DNA of 64,000 nt from Seiridium cupressi (GCA_036674765.1 JARVKI010000010.1:248001-312000); one strand, 5' to 3'; shown: positions 22,853-34,271, numbered from the stretch's first letter. Translations and numbers: made by a program. The notes: generated from the letters alone by a model not told the origin.

Positions 22853-23779
22853 TCACATAGTGACACGGAACTGCGCCTTGCTAGGTACGTTACCATAGAG
22901 TATCTCCCGATCCTCGACCCATTGGAACAAGCAGGAGCCACAGGCACTCCGAACACAAAAAACATTGAGCTCGACCAATTCACATGTGCCCCTTTCCTCG
23001 TCAAATAGAACGTCAAAGGAAAACCCTTGTTGGCGTAGTAAGTTGTCCAACTTGCTGGTCTGTTGCAGCTCCTGTAATATCTGCAACTTGATCGTTTGGC
23101 AACACGCCGCTATAGTAGCTGCTATCGGGACAGCATCCATGCGGTTTGCATACTTCCACGGCTTGTGCCACTGATATTGGCTGATGCCCGAGATGTTCTC
23201 CCCTCCAGGCGGGCAGAAGACACGATACTCATTCTCGCTTTGCATGCGCTCGTCAAAGGGCAGGAAGAACAATTCGAACTGGCCATTGCGTTCTAAGCAG
23301 TTGGATAGAGCATTGCGCGCTCGGAGAGACGTCACCAAGAGCAAGATAATTTCTTCTGGCGAGTGAAGGGAACTCTGCCCTGGCTTGCTGGTCACACCAT
23401 CCTTCGCCGAGCACGCATTGAGCCGCATGAAGAGTCCTGTCGGTGGCATTTCGAGAGATGAAAGCTTTGGCAAAATCTCTTCCTCTATATCCTCGGCGTA
23501 TATCCTGTTGACTGTGCCGATCTGGATCGAACCTTCTGCAGCATCGAGCAACAGGCGCGTTTGGGCTCTGGAGAAAGTTATGATTTGTGCTGATTCTCCT
23601 GAAAGCCCCCGCGAGCGGAGGATCAATGACAACCATCGTTTGAATAAGTATGGCTCCTCGGAAGGGCGTTCGAGATTTGGAGCTTCCTCTGCTGTATGGA
23701 AAGAAGTGTTGAAGTCGGTCGGCTGTCGCTGTTCCAGGTCTGCCAGGACCTGGGAGTATTTGATCTTGACTAGTCGCAT
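22853..23779 (-). CDS. Cdc123/D123-family protein (ATP-grasp-like), probable paralogue
   Basis: A single exon on the minus strand, 308 residues from the ATG at 23779 (MRLVKIKYSQVLADLEQ); the frame extends to 23878 but the family start is at the shorter Met. D123 signatures are visible: GLFMRLNACSAKDG (compare the F-V-R-L-S-x-x-S-P-K-D-A block), EYRVFCPPGGENISGISQYQWHKPW (the central R-x-F...I-S-Q-Y block), FDVLFDEERGTCELVELN, and the end ACGSCLFQWVEDREILYG. Canonical Cdc123 assembles the eIF2 trimer. This copy is shorter and divergent, so it is more likely a Pezizomycotina-specific paralogue with unknown role than the essential chaperone. It is convergent with the hypothetical gene to its left. 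Confidence 0.75.
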   Translation of the reverse strand: MRLVKIKYSQVLADLEQRQPTDFNTSFHTAEEAPNLERPSEEPYLFKRWLSLILRSRGLSGESAQIITFSRAQTRLLLDAAEGSIQIGTVNRIYAEDIEEEILPKLSSLEMPPTGLFMRLNACSAKDGVTSKPGQSSLHSPEEIILLLVTSLRARNALSNCLERNGQFELFFLPFDERMQSENEYRVFCPPGGENISGISQYQWHKPWKYANRMDAVPIAATIAACCQTIKLQILQELQQTSKLDNLLRQQGFSFDVLFDEERGTCELVELNVFCVRSACGSCLFQWVEDREILYGNVPSKAQFRVTM

Positions 23780-24374
23780 CGTGTGCGGGCAAGAGAAGTG
23801 GCTTGAGGTGTTGAGTATTACTAAATCTATCTGAAGAATGACTGAATTACGCAGGTTCCATGGCCGCAGAATGGTCACAGGAGGAAAGGGCGGTTATGTG
23901 CATGCCTTTTTATTTAGAAACCATGGAGAGCATTCGCCAGTACCTGCTCACAAAGGGAGGCGACTCCTCGCCGTTACCATACAAGTGGCCACCCTCAATT
24001 TTCAGCTTGGCCTGTAATCACGGCAGAGCGGACCAACGCCCAACTGATCTTGAGCCAGGCTCTGAGGCGCTGCGAGACAAGTACGACCCTCCAGAGCACT
24101 GTAACCAGTCACTAGTGTATTTCCACAGCGTATCATGAGTTGAAAATTGGCATCCGTGAAGGGATTATGCGGCCTGTCCTCGGTCACGGTAATCGTACTG
24201 GGGGGTTTTTATAGCGCCCCACGCCTCGCGTCCCGCATGATCCAGCACTACACTAGGTTAGTGCTGGCGCGTGACGCAGTGCCGAATCCGATCAGACTCA
24301 AGATTACAGACTTAATGGACCGTCGACGATAAGCTGATCCAGCATCGATATATTATTTCCTGTATGGACTCATC
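23780..24374. other. Intergenic region with one doubtful small open frame
   Basis: Lies between the divergent D123-like and MFS genes. A 92-codon frame at 23860-24138 (begins MAAEWSQEERAVMC) has an acceptable ATG, but it overlaps the D123 promoter and shows no motif. I regard it as unproven. Confidence 0.35.
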
Positions 24375-25993
24375 ATGCAACGCAATGACCAAGATGAGGC
24401 AGAAAGCTTTGGCGGCATGGAAAGTCACCGTCCAAGGCCGAAACGAACTGCGATAAGCGCTCTGCTTACCTTGGTGCTTCTCGTCAATCTCGCGACGAGT
24501 CTTTATCAGTTGCCGCTCAACCGGGTTATCGAGCGACGCCTCTGTCGCGAATACTACGACGAGAATGATCCGTCCAGTATCGGTCCTGGCGGCAGTGTTC
24601 CTGAGGACATGTGCAAAGTCGACGATGTTCAGAAGGGCATTGCGTGGATTCAGGGTGCCATGGACACTGCCTGGATTGTCGGCGGTAAGCCATGGACGTC
24701 GTGGACCGGACAACAATAGGCTGACTCCCATCAGATTTCATCATGACTATCCCACTAGGGTTCGTGGCTGAGAAATACGGCCAGCGCACGGTTTTGTGGA
24801 TCAATCTCATTCCTCGCGTGTTCATGCTGTCCTGGGCCGTCGTCGTGGGATATTTCGAACAGAACTTGCCGACCAAAGCCATTATCGCCGGTCCATTTCT
24901 GTCGGGTTTGGGCGGTGACTGCGTCTTCAACTCAATGACATATGCTCTCGCTGCCGGCATCACGGACAATTATGTCCTCCGGTTAGTGACTTTTTGCACC
25001 GATTTGCCACAACTTGTGACTAATTTCTTAACCAGTGCTACTTATTTCGGATGGATGAGCTCTATATCTTATGTTGTTGCTCTGCTTGGCCTTACCCTTG
25101 CATCGGCAACCATGTCGATTTTGCTTTGGCTACCTTTCCTCATCGGAATTATGCTACTACTGCTAGCAGCACCAACGATATTGTTGTTGCCTGACCATCC
25201 TGAAGCAGGCAATGCTGATTCATCGCATGCAGAAGCAAGCGAACAGTCGCGCCCACTCATATCGTCTCCTCTGCTGAAGGCCCAGGGGACAGAACGCTCG
25301 GTCCTACACAGCATTTTCGAACGTATTGGGACACTGAAATCTTTGTTGGCTAGTCATACTCGCAACCTGATGCTTCTGTTTGTCTCGTTCTTCCTAGCGT
25401 CCCTGGCAAGCTCCGACAGCAAGCTACTGGCCCAGTACATATCTAAGCGCTATCACTGGACATTCGCGTCTGCGGGATACCTTCTGTCAGGCAAGGCGGT
25501 CGTCAACTTTGTACTACTGACTATCGTCATCCCGGCACTGCTAAGATCAAGACATTCGTCGCCTTCCATGCAGAATTCTCCCAAACACACAGACCGAGCG
25601 AATATACGCTATGCTCTCACATGTCTCGTGATATCGGTCATCGGTGCGATTGCTATCGGACTTGCGGCTGAGCTCTGGCTGCTCATTCCCTCGCTATTTA
25701 TTTATGCGATCGGCTCTGCACTGCCAGTCTTCACACTATCACTGCTTAAGTCACCGGCTATTTCGCCAGAACGCAACGACGAGCTCAAGTCCACCGACAC
25801 AGAGACGCACATGTTTGCGCTTGTGATGATGATCAAAACACTAGGCTCTTTAGTCGGCGCCCCTCTAATGGCCACCTTATGGATGAGGGGAATTTCCCTT
25901 GGGGGCGCAGCATTGGGTGTCCCCTATTTCACGAGTGCGGCGTGCTATGCTCTAGCCATCTTTGCCATTTCGATGATCAGGATACAAGGTTAG
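24375..25993 (+). CDS. Major facilitator superfamily transporter
   Basis: Exons 24375-24684, 24735-24981 and 25036-25993 give 504 residues. The N-terminal tail is followed by the first span (TAISALLTLVLLVNLATSLY), an unusually long first external loop with two cysteines (RRLCREYY...EDMCKVDDVQKGIAWIQG), then DFIMTIPLGFVAEKYGQRTVLW, which carries a form of the MFS G-x-x-x-D/E-x-x-G-x-R/K loop motif. About 12 hydrophobic spans follow. The second intron (54 nt, gttagt...ccag) has no in-frame stop, so an unspliced read would add 18 residues. This MFS group is common in fungal accessory regions and includes putative efflux pumps; the substrate is unknown. It is not obviously part of the catabolic cluster that starts 0.9 kb downstream. 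Confidence 0.88.
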
Positions 25994-26891
25994 CTACCTA
26001 GTGTTGGTTTTTGTGTCTTTTCCTTGTACATCCCCACACTTAGCACCCCTTTCGTCGTCAGTCTAGTGATAGATGGTCTTGTAATGAGAAACCACGAACT
26101 GCTCGATTATGTCTGAAATAGGTTTTCAGGAGCGTGATATGGGTATACCCTGCCATCGGGTTGCCAAGGATTGAGGCTGGCTCTTTCGTACACGCCTAAA
26201 ATACAAGCGAAATATAGCGCGTAGATACGCTAATTGGTGTCAATATTTAGCCTGAACATCAAGCGGCATTAGCGCTGAAGCCCCAAGAACGACAAGGATT
26301 GAAGCAGTACTGTATGACCGTTATTCTCTGCGAAGTGTATACAATTATCCACCACTGATAAGTGGAAATCCTTGAAGAACTGTTGTGGAAGCTTTGGACT
26401 TCCTCTGAAAATTTATTACGATTCATCTAAATGCTATTGTTAGCGCTGAAATGGCCCAAGAAGCCGATCCCATTCTGGATGCATTTTGGCACAGGCCGAG
26501 CGATTGAACAAGCAACTTAGGATAATCTAATTTTTGGAACCCATAGGTTGGCTTTGGGATTCATGCCTAGAATGTGGACGTCGTTGAACCTAGGGGCGAA
26601 GAACCTGCAATCACTTGTACGAATGTCGACACACCACTTTTGGACATTAATTGTGTATATCAAACCATTCTGTAAACTCCCAGCGCGGATCAGGTTATAG
26701 GCAAGGTATAAAAAAGTCTATAGGGAAAGTAATTTCTATCACCCAGCCGAAGACACATATCGGTACGTTGACCCTTGTTGAGTTAATCCAAGTTGCGCAA
26801 ACTGGAGCTAGACGATGAATAGGTCCTTCTCTACCTGAGCTCTCTATACCACACTTCTTTGACCTTCAAGGCCAGTGTAAATGCTACGAAA
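25994..26891. other. Intergenic region between convergent MFS genes
   Basis: About 0.9 kb, AT-leaning, with no open frame of note and no repeat or RNA gene seen. It separates the left-hand genes from the catabolic cluster. Confidence 0.4.
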
Positions 26892-28707
26892 CTACGTTGT
26901 GTATTTGAAACCATGGTTCTGAATGTCAGTCTCGTCCAACCAATCGTGCTCGATAGCAACTTGATCTTCAATCGCGGACGCTCTAGCCGTATTCTTACGT
27001 CGGCAGACGAAACCGTATGTCATTATGAGAATGATGGCCACCACGTAGCAGACGATCATGGCGACTGTTCCTCCAGTGTACGCAGGGGCCTGGTCTTCCC
27101 GGAACGTCTGCGGCCCAATGATGTTTCCGATCGCCCAGGCCACGTAGTACCAAGCGAAGAGCACGATCTTCTTGGTGTGGCCGGCAATGTTTGCTTGGTA
27201 CACTGAGACGAGGGTCACATATGGTGCCCAGTAGGTGTATAGAATGTATAGTCCAATCAGTTGACCGGCAAGGTTAGTGCGAGGCAGAGAATAGCACAGA
27301 ACGGCACCCAGTAGAGGTAACAAGATAGCAACCACTATGATGGGAGTTCGGTAACGACGGGTGGTGGCTGCGAGATATGACAGAGCGATTCCCGATAGTG
27401 TGCTCATGGCTCCAGGCGGCATCGCAAGCAGAGAAGTGTGCAAGCTGTCAAAGCCTAAACCTGAAATGATCAATGTGTTGAATGTGGTCAGTCCTCCATT
27501 GGGAACCTTCAAATCGTTAGTCTTACGCCAAATAGTCCGTACGATGTGCAAGATAAGATGACTCAAACTTACTTGGAGAGCGATGATGGCGAACCAAATC
27601 AACCAAGTCTTGATGTCCAAGGCAGCTTCCCACACTTGTTCCATTTTGAACTTTTTGGTTTCCATTCCCGTATTATCAGCGGCCTTCCTCTGGATGATGA
27701 TGTACTTCTCCTGGTCAGAGAGCCATTTGGCATCGAGAGGGTTGTTTGGACTGAGATGATGTCAGCTTGGTCAATATGTGGATGTTGGGCTGCTTACAGA
27801 AATAAGAATGTGACTAGAGCCCATAACGAACTGAAGGCGCCAATAGCAAGGAAAATGATCTTCCATGCCGCAAATGAGCCTTTGTGGTAGCCGCATAGCC
27901 AAGCAATGAAGCCGTTTATGATAGGAGCGATGACATTGAGAATAACACTAGTCTCTGGTTAGACTTGATCGAATCGGGTCCAAGAGAGATTCGACTCACC
28001 TGTTCCTTTTGGGCTGTTCCTCAGGTCGGTACCACATCGCAACTAGTAGAGTCACTGCAGGGATGAGTAGGGCCTCAAAGCCTCCTAGGCTATTTCATTA
28101 CGTTAGTGGAGAGCCTTTCTGGGAATGACGATTTTCATACAGGAAACGACAGACGAAGAGTCCACCAAAGCTCGTGCACGCTGCCATGCACATAGAGCAG
28201 ACTCCCCACATGAAAACGTTGATTGAAAAAAAGGTCACGGCAGGGACCTTCTGGAGACAGTATGCGGCCGGGCCCATGAAGGCAAGCCCCCCGAAGAAGG
28301 GAGCCGAGCCAACCCACGAATAGTCTTGTCCAGAAAGGTGCAAATCCGTCTTCAAGCCGTATATCGCAGCAGCTGAGATGGCGGTCTTGTCCAGGCCGGA
28401 GAGCGTAGCGCATACGAACAGCTTCGCAATGTCAGCATATATCGACGTGACACAGGCAAGAATCAGACGTTCAACTTACAATAGGGATGATATGCCAATC
28501 CACCTTTCGGATCAACTTCTTCTCTTCTTCCTTGGTCCACGTGATAGTCCCGTCGCCGCCATATTGAGCGATGATCTGGGCAGCAATGTCAACATCTTTG
28601 GCCCTACCAGCCTTGACAGCCTTCACAGCTGCCTCTGCTGTAAGTCCCACATGGCCAGCTTCGGAGATATCCTGGGCCTGGGGCGCAGGCATATCTTCTT
28701 TCCCCAT
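26892..28707 (-). CDS. MFS anion:cation symporter, allantoate/Dal5-like permease (carrier 1)
   Basis: Six exons on the minus strand: 28707-28480, 28421-28141, 28089-28000, 27947-27798, 27750-27573 and 27506-26892, giving 513 residues. The fold is that of the Dal5/ACS family: cytosolic tail ending TWTKEEEKKLIRKVDWHIIPI, LSGLDKTAISAAAIYGLKTDLHLSGQDYSWVGS, the RFLLGGFEALLIPA motif, AMWYRPEEQPKRNS, and PNNPLDAKWLSDQEKYII before the second half. Family members import allantoate, ureidosuccinate, dipeptides or other small carboxylates. It is divergent from dioxygenase A with a shared 663-bp promoter holding six GATA sites, which fits nitrogen-regulated uptake of the substrate of this cluster. Confidence 0.88.
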
Positions 28708-28865
28708 ATCCACGGTCAAACCTTGCTAATACCCAGAGGTTCGGGTTTGACGAATAAAGTTCCAGGAGGAGTATGCATGTCAAAGATCTTTGGGACGTCC
28801 CTGTTGACTCAAATACTCAATCCTGGAGCCGCGGAACGTCCTTGGTGGCCACTAGCTGTGCCGCC

Positions 28866-29124
28866 TTATCATCAGCCTGCCACCCCGGCCGAATTACCCA
28901 AACCTGGATCGCAGCCATCTCTATCACAAAGAGGGGGGTGTCTGCGCCACGTCTGAATTTCTTTCCGACGACTTGTTTATCTAAGCTTTTCAGTAGACTC
29001 AAAGCTGATAAACTGTGATTGCCGGGACCAGCATTGCTTCCAACTTTGCACTAGACTGATAAGTCTGCTCATGTGGAGTGGGGCTCGACTCTCCGACCAA
29101 TAGTTCTCGCCGGAACGGTTATCA
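28866..29124. promoter_or_regulatory. Cluster of six HGATAR (GATA-factor) sites in divergent promoter MFS1/TauD A
   Basis: Sites matching HGATAR on either strand: 28866 (TTATCA), 28921 (CTATCA), 28977 (TTATCT), 29006 (TGATAA), 29058 (TGATAA) and 29119 (TTATCA). The divergent interval is 28708-29370, where about two would be expected by chance. AreA/NIT2 GATA activators bind this motif and drive nitrogen catabolic genes in filamentous ascomycetes. Function here is inferred. Confidence 0.45.
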
Positions 29125-29370
29125 AGTATATCGGCCACTATGGTGATCGGCGTGGTATATTTCTGCGCCGGCTAGAATGCCGTATTCCCGAGTGGATTGT
29201 ACAGCAACTTTCCACGAAACGCCGAGGTATGGCGGCAGTTGAGGCCAGAAACCAGTCAGGATGCAACCATTAGCCACGTCCAACGATGCGACACAACATA
29301 TAACAAAGTCGTAGGAGGTCGTAGCTTTCACTGGGGACCAAGATAGGAATCGCACCAGCCACCTTTCAAG

Positions 29371-30554
29371 ATGATCGCAAAGATAGAGGAACAGAGCCCA
29401 CCTCTCTACCCTGCATACCTCCGTAAGTCACATAGCCCGCACATGCCTCTCAGCCATTGCTGACTTACCGCAGCTCATTATGACCCTCTGGAGAAGGTCG
29501 AGGAGGTAGGCAGATTCAAGCACGATGACCCTGGTCACCGGGCCGATCCCTCAACGCCGAACCTCCTGAAAAACGCCAGCAAGGTCTTTGAATTGAGCCC
29601 TCACTGCGGCACAGAGATTCATGGCGTTCAGCTCTCGCAGCTCTCCTCGGAAGGATTGGATGAGCTAGCACTCTTGTGCGCCGAACGAGGCTGCCTCGTC
29701 TTCCGTGATCAGGATTACGTGAACATGGGCTTTGAGGAGCAGAAGAGGATAGCATCACATTTCGGACCACTACACAAGCATGGATGGATGCCACATCCCA
29801 AGGAGGGGCCGATTGAATTTGTCATCGTTTACGACTCGAAAGACGACCTGAGAATCCGGAAATCGTGGAGCAGAAAATCTCCCATTCAATTCCATGTCGA
29901 CCAGTCTCCAGAAGCACAACCCCCAGGGCTGACATTCTTCGCCATGCTCGAATCACCCCCTGGAGCTGGCGGCGATACCATCATCTCCAACATGGTACGG
30001 GCATTCGAGCGACTGTCGCCATCCTTCCGAAAGAGATTAGAGGGCCTGAACGCCATCCACACGACTGCCAATCCTCTCATGCGTGAAATCCGCGACAATG
30101 GAAACCAGGCCGTCCTCCGAAGGCCAATCACCAAATCGGTCCACCCAGTAGTAACAGTTCACCCTGTGACAAAGCAGAAGGCGCTGTTCGTCAACTCTTC
30201 CTACACTCAGAGCATTGTTGGATGGGATGAGGAGGAGTCAGGTACGAACGGCCCTACGCGATCCACAATATCCCATGTCTCTGACCGAGTACAGATTATC
30301 TCTTAAAGTTTCTCTTCGACCATATCAATCGAGGACAAGACTTTTGCTGTAGGGTCAGATATGAACCCGGCACTGTTGTGCTGTGGGATCAACGAGTTAC
30401 ACAGCACTCTCAGACGCTCGATTATGCTGCTGGTGACCGCCGACATGCATTCCGGCTAACGCCACTTGCCAATACGCCTATTCCTAGCAAGGTTGAGGAG
30501 GATGATGGTGAATGCCAGAAAGATGAGGCACGTGTTCTATTGAACCTGTGTTAG
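29371..30554 (+). CDS. TauD/TfdA-family 2-oxoglutarate- and Fe(II)-dependent dioxygenase A
   Basis: Exons 29371-29422, 29474-30241 and 30295-30554 give 359 residues. Fe ligands are His158 and Asp160 (QFHVDQSPE) and the distal His311 (TQHSQTLDY); the 2-oxoglutarate-binding Arg lies in GDRRHAFRL. Fold motifs include GTEIHGVQLSQLS, GCLVFRDQD, FGPLHKHG and GGDTIISN. The family hydroxylates sulfonates, phenoxyacids, xanthine or amino-group carriers; the substrate here is unknown. About two thirds of its residues match dioxygenase B at 37149-38388, yet the two genes share no intron position. The first exon (17 codons) is easy to miss. It is divergent from MFS carrier 1 and convergent with the DapA-like gene. 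Confidence 0.9.
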
Positions 30555-30795
30555 GTCTCACTTGAGTAGACTTCTGAAAGGTAAACTTGGTGTAGCTATC
30601 AATCTAGAAGATCACTGTTTAAGTGTGCAATGCACTTCCTAGCTGTGAGGTGAAACGGATAAGGTACTTTAGTTTCCAGCATGATGCCAGGGGAATCAAT
30701 GGCATACCCGTTACATTTTCCCTTCAGCTCTTCACTCGCGGTTGATAAATCCATAAGTTCTGCTTTAAATATTTTCTTTTGATTCCTATGACAGT

Positions 30796-32048
30796 CTACG
30801 ATGCGGCGGCGAGCTCCTTCTCCTTTTCCAGGACACCTAAAAGCAAAGGGTTGGTGAACCATGAAGCAGCACTCTCCGGGCTGCTCGGTAATAATGGCCT
30901 GCGTGGTAGGGGACTATACCCGAATTGTTTGTGCAGAAGCATCTTCATTCCGGCAAACTGTTGAAAGCCACGTCAGTGATCAATCTTAAACCAAGCAAGG
31001 GCAGAGTACCTACACCAATCTTCTGCATGAAACCATCAACCAAAGCAAGCTCGTTCTGCAGCTTTTGGGCCTCACGATACTCGGGAGTTCCTGACGGGTA
31101 ATTTGAAAGCTCCCATAGCCGTACAGATGTCCTCTTGATCAGGCATTAATAAAAAGTTTGTTTATGGGTTTCAACCGAAGGGAAACATACTGGGACTAGG
31201 TTGGGTAATCCGGAGATGGCCTACTTTAGAATAAGCATGGAGCACGCAACAAGGATATCATGGCAACTTACACCGGCTGCCCCACTGGATATAGAGGGGA
31301 GTAATATATCGATATATCCGTCGATGATGCGAAACATGCCTTTTGGATCCTTCCTCGGGTATTTCTCCATGAACTCATCCGTGTTTACCACTGCGTTAAT
31401 ACGAGTGATTTTCCCAACAGATGCACACCTATTCCCAAGTTAGTCAGTCGCCCTTCTTGGACAATCGGTGTAACTCGTTGTCCAACGCAGATGAGAACGG
31501 GTCGCATACGTCAACTTCACACCTATGACATTGGGAGCTTGCCGCACTACATCGATGATGAGGTCGCTGTCGAGATCAATTCCTGCAGACACGCCTGGGA
31601 AATTGTACACAATAACCGGCAGCGGGCTCGCCTCGGCGACATCGATGAGGAACTTCCTTAGGGCCTCACTGCCGTTGCTCTGCAGGGCAGCTGCGTAGTA
31701 CCCTGGAGGGATAACCATCACGTAGTCGGCGCCTGCCTCCTGCGCCCGCTTCGCCAGGTAGATGGTCTCCCGTGTGCTCGAGGCCCCGACTCCAGCGACG
31801 ATTGGTACATTGCCCAGATCACAGGACTCCAGAGCCGCTCGTGTCGTCTTGATCACGAGCGTGCGCTCCTCGGCTGACAGGTGGGCAGCTTCTCCGGCTG
31901 AACCACAGACGACGGGGATGGTGCCCGCTGTCGCTGTGAACTTGACATGCTTCGTGAGAGCATCAAGATCTAGTTCCTCGTCATCCTGGAAAAATGTCGG
32001 AAGAGGCGTATAGATCCCCTTGGGGAGTGGTTTAAGAACTTGTGCCAT
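30796..32048 (-). CDS. DapA-family (dihydrodipicolinate synthase-like) aldolase/lyase
   Basis: Five exons on the minus strand: 32048-31510, 31428-31272, 31220-31191, 31133-31014 and 30957-30796, giving 335 residues. It is a class I aldolase TIM barrel: GIYTPLPTFFQDDEELDL at the start, the substrate-binding loop CGSAGEAAHLS (in place of G-T-T-G-E), GADYVMVIPPGYY, the catalytic Tyr in VIVYNFPG and the Schiff-base Lys in IGVKLT just before intron 1. Fungi make lysine by the aminoadipate route, so this is not a lysine enzyme. Fungal relatives include 2-keto-3-deoxy-acid and 4-hydroxy-2-oxoglutarate aldolases. Its place beside a dihydropyrimidinase suggests cleavage of a 2-oxo-acid carbon skeleton. 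The small exons (30 and 120 nt) are the least certain part. Confidence 0.86.
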
Positions 32049-32717
32049 TGTAGCCGCGTGTGTTGTTTTCTTGCTGTCCAGTGGGTTTCCGAGTCCCGAT
32101 TTTGTGCGCTGAGGGTTTCAGTATTCTAGATCTTGATAAATGCGATCGACACAATATGAAGGCCGTGCTCAGTGGTCAAAATCCATATGTGTGGTGTTCC
32201 CCAAAAAATCTACGCTTCGGTATTGCACCGATACCTTGGCCTGCTTGGGTTCGACCAAGTACAGTGTGGGGCTTGCAGGTGCAATCCCCAGTATATGTTG
32301 AAGCGCATCTCCGGCTTCTTCGGGTTTGTGGTTGCTCGAGGCGTTATCTCAATGCAGCACCAAGAAATTCGCCCTAATACCTAATCGTCTGAATCGCCGG
32401 GGCCAATCATTGTCGCCGACGCTGTGATAGTGCGAAAAGTGTCAACTACATGTATTTAGCGTTATAGGCCTATTGTAGCTAGTGTTATACCAAGATGAAC
32501 CCATGCCCAACCACTTGATGTAGTGTAGGGAGCCCAGCAGCTCCACTATATTTCTACGGACGCTGACAGTGAGCAGTTGAGCCTCATTCTCATGGAGGTG
32601 GCGAGTATTGCATAGATCCAGCAGCAGAAAACAATAATTTGACACAGTTTTGTTTGAGAGACGGTTTGTTGGCTTGGTCGTCCAAGCAGAAGAATCGCCG
32701 TGTACTGGGTATCTAGT
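32049..32717. other. Intergenic region upstream of DapA-like gene
   Basis: 669 bp between two minus-strand genes. It contains three HGATAR sites (around 32131, 32343 and 32426). No coding sequence or repeat is evident. Confidence 0.4.
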
Positions 32718-34271
32718 TCACAGACTCTCTAGATCAAATGCCCCTTCCTCGTCTACGGTCTCCCAGATTCCATTAAAGACACTCGGGCCCCTCTTGACGA
32801 ACTGACCGTACCCCTTCCCGCCCACAATACCCTCACCGTCTCTGTCCCAAACCACCTTGCCTCGTAGTATAGTATATCGTGGCCAATTGTTTATGTCACG
32901 GCCCTCGTATGGCGTGTAGTCCACATCGTGGTGGAGCATACTATTAGTGACTTTCAGGTCTTCCAGCTTGCCGTTTGGGTACCAGACTACCAAGTCGGCA
33001 TCTGATACACCCGGGATCATACTGCCCTTCTTGGGATATAGTCCGTACAGCTTCGCAGCATTTGTGCTGCTTACCTCAACAAACTTGGTCAAGGCCAGTT
33101 TTTGTGCAGAGAATGCCAGTGGCAGCCTTGTCTCTATGCCTGGTAGACCATTTGGAATATACTTGAACTTTCCCACCGGATGCTCATGTGTTATGCAGGT
33201 CTTCTTTCCCGTTACAGCGTCATCAAAGCGGAACGGGCAGTGATCGGAGCTTAACACGGTGAACGTGCCGTTCTTGAGTCCAGTCCAAATCTTCAACTGA
33301 TCATCCACATTTCGTGGCGGCGGTGAGCACACGCATTTCGCGCCCTCGAAGCCCGGCTTGTCTAGGTCATCTCGTGTGAGGAAAAGATACTGAGGGCAAG
33401 TCTCAGCGAAAATGGGCTGACCCGCTGTCTGCGCCTGACGTATGCGAAGAGCTGCCGCAGGATCGCTCACGTGCACCAGCAATATAGGAGTGTTGGCGAT
33501 CAGAGAAGAAAGAGCAATTGCCCGGTTGGTGGCTTCCGATTCCAGAATCGTCGGCCGCGAGTTGGAATGGTACTTCGGTGCAAACTTCCCCGCGGCCTCG
33601 AGCTGGTCTGTGAGCCAGTCCAGCACGTCGCCGTTCTCCGCATGGATCATAGTCAGTATATGATTTTCGCGAGCTGCCAGCAGAACAGACAATATTTCGT
33701 TGTCTCGAAGCTGCAGTGCGGCGTAAGTCATGTAGATCTTTGCTGAACTCACACCCTCCGTGACCAACTGCTTGAATTCTGAGAGGGCCTGCGGACACGG
33801 GTTGGAGATGAGAAGGTGAAGCCCATAATCGGTGTAGCAGTTGTCTTTTGCTAGCTTGTGTGTGTTTTCCAGCGCTGTCAGCAGAGATTCCTGGCTTTTC
33901 TGCTGCGGCGCAAACGCAACTATCGTTGTGTTGCCTCCAGCAACGGCAGACCGTGTGCCTGTCTCATAGCTGTCTGCTGAAGAGCCCTTCCCGAACATGC
34001 TTGGCTCCTGTAGGTGAACATGGCAATCAATTCCTCCGGGCTGTCGACGAGTCAGTTTCACTATTATGAAGCGTTCAAGGCAACATAGGAGAACGCATAC
34101 CATGACATATCCACCTTCGGCATCCATCAGCTTGTGTGTCTTGGCATCTTGCAATGAACCCGATGGCGCTAGAAGAGCGATTTTCTCGTCCTTGATGGCA
34201 ATGTCGTACGCGGCCACATCAGTTGCTGTAACACAGACACCATTGGTGATGACTAGATCATAGGTAGCCAT
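32718..34271 (-). CDS. Dihydropyrimidinase / D-hydantoinase family amidohydrolase
   Basis: Exons 34271-34101 and 34040-32718 (minus) give 497 residues. The enzyme family opens dihydropyrimidine or hydantoin rings at a di-zinc centre. All ligands are present: His64 and His66 (DCHVHLQEP), carboxylated Lys158 (SSAKIYMTY), His190 (MIHAENGD), His247 (LLVHVSDP) and Asp323 (SSDHCPF). The C-terminus has the family ALRGK-like block (YTILRGKVVW). The 60-nt intron lies two codons before the HxH motif region (VM|PGGIDCHVH) and has no in-frame stop, so retention would insert 20 residues next to the metal site. SDHCPF favours dihydropyrimidinase over allantoinase. No beta-ureidopropionase gene lies nearby, so the full uracil route is not encoded here. 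Confidence 0.93.
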   Translation of the reverse strand: MATYDLVITNGVCVTATDVAAYDIAIKDEKIALLAPSGSLQDAKTHKLMDAEGGYVMVCVLLCCLERFIIVKLTRRQPGGIDCHVHLQEPSMFGKGSSADSYETGTRSAVAGGNTTIVAFAPQQKSQESLLTALENTHKLAKDNCYTDYGLHLLISNPCPQALSEFKQLVTEGVSSAKIYMTYAALQLRDNEILSVLLAARENHILTMIHAENGDVLDWLTDQLEAAGKFAPKYHSNSRPTILESEATNRAIALSSLIANTPILLVHVSDPAAALRIRQAQTAGQPIFAETCPQYLFLTRDDLDKPGFEGAKCVCSPPPRNVDDQLKIWTGLKNGTFTVLSSDHCPFRFDDAVTGKKTCITHEHPVGKFKYIPNGLPGIETRLPLAFSAQKLALTKFVEVSSTNAAKLYGLYPKKGSMIPGVSDADLVVWYPNGKLEDLKVTNSMLHHDVDYTPYEGRDINNWPRYTILRGKVVWDRDGEGIVGGKGYGQFVKRGPSVFNGIWETVDEEGAFDLESL

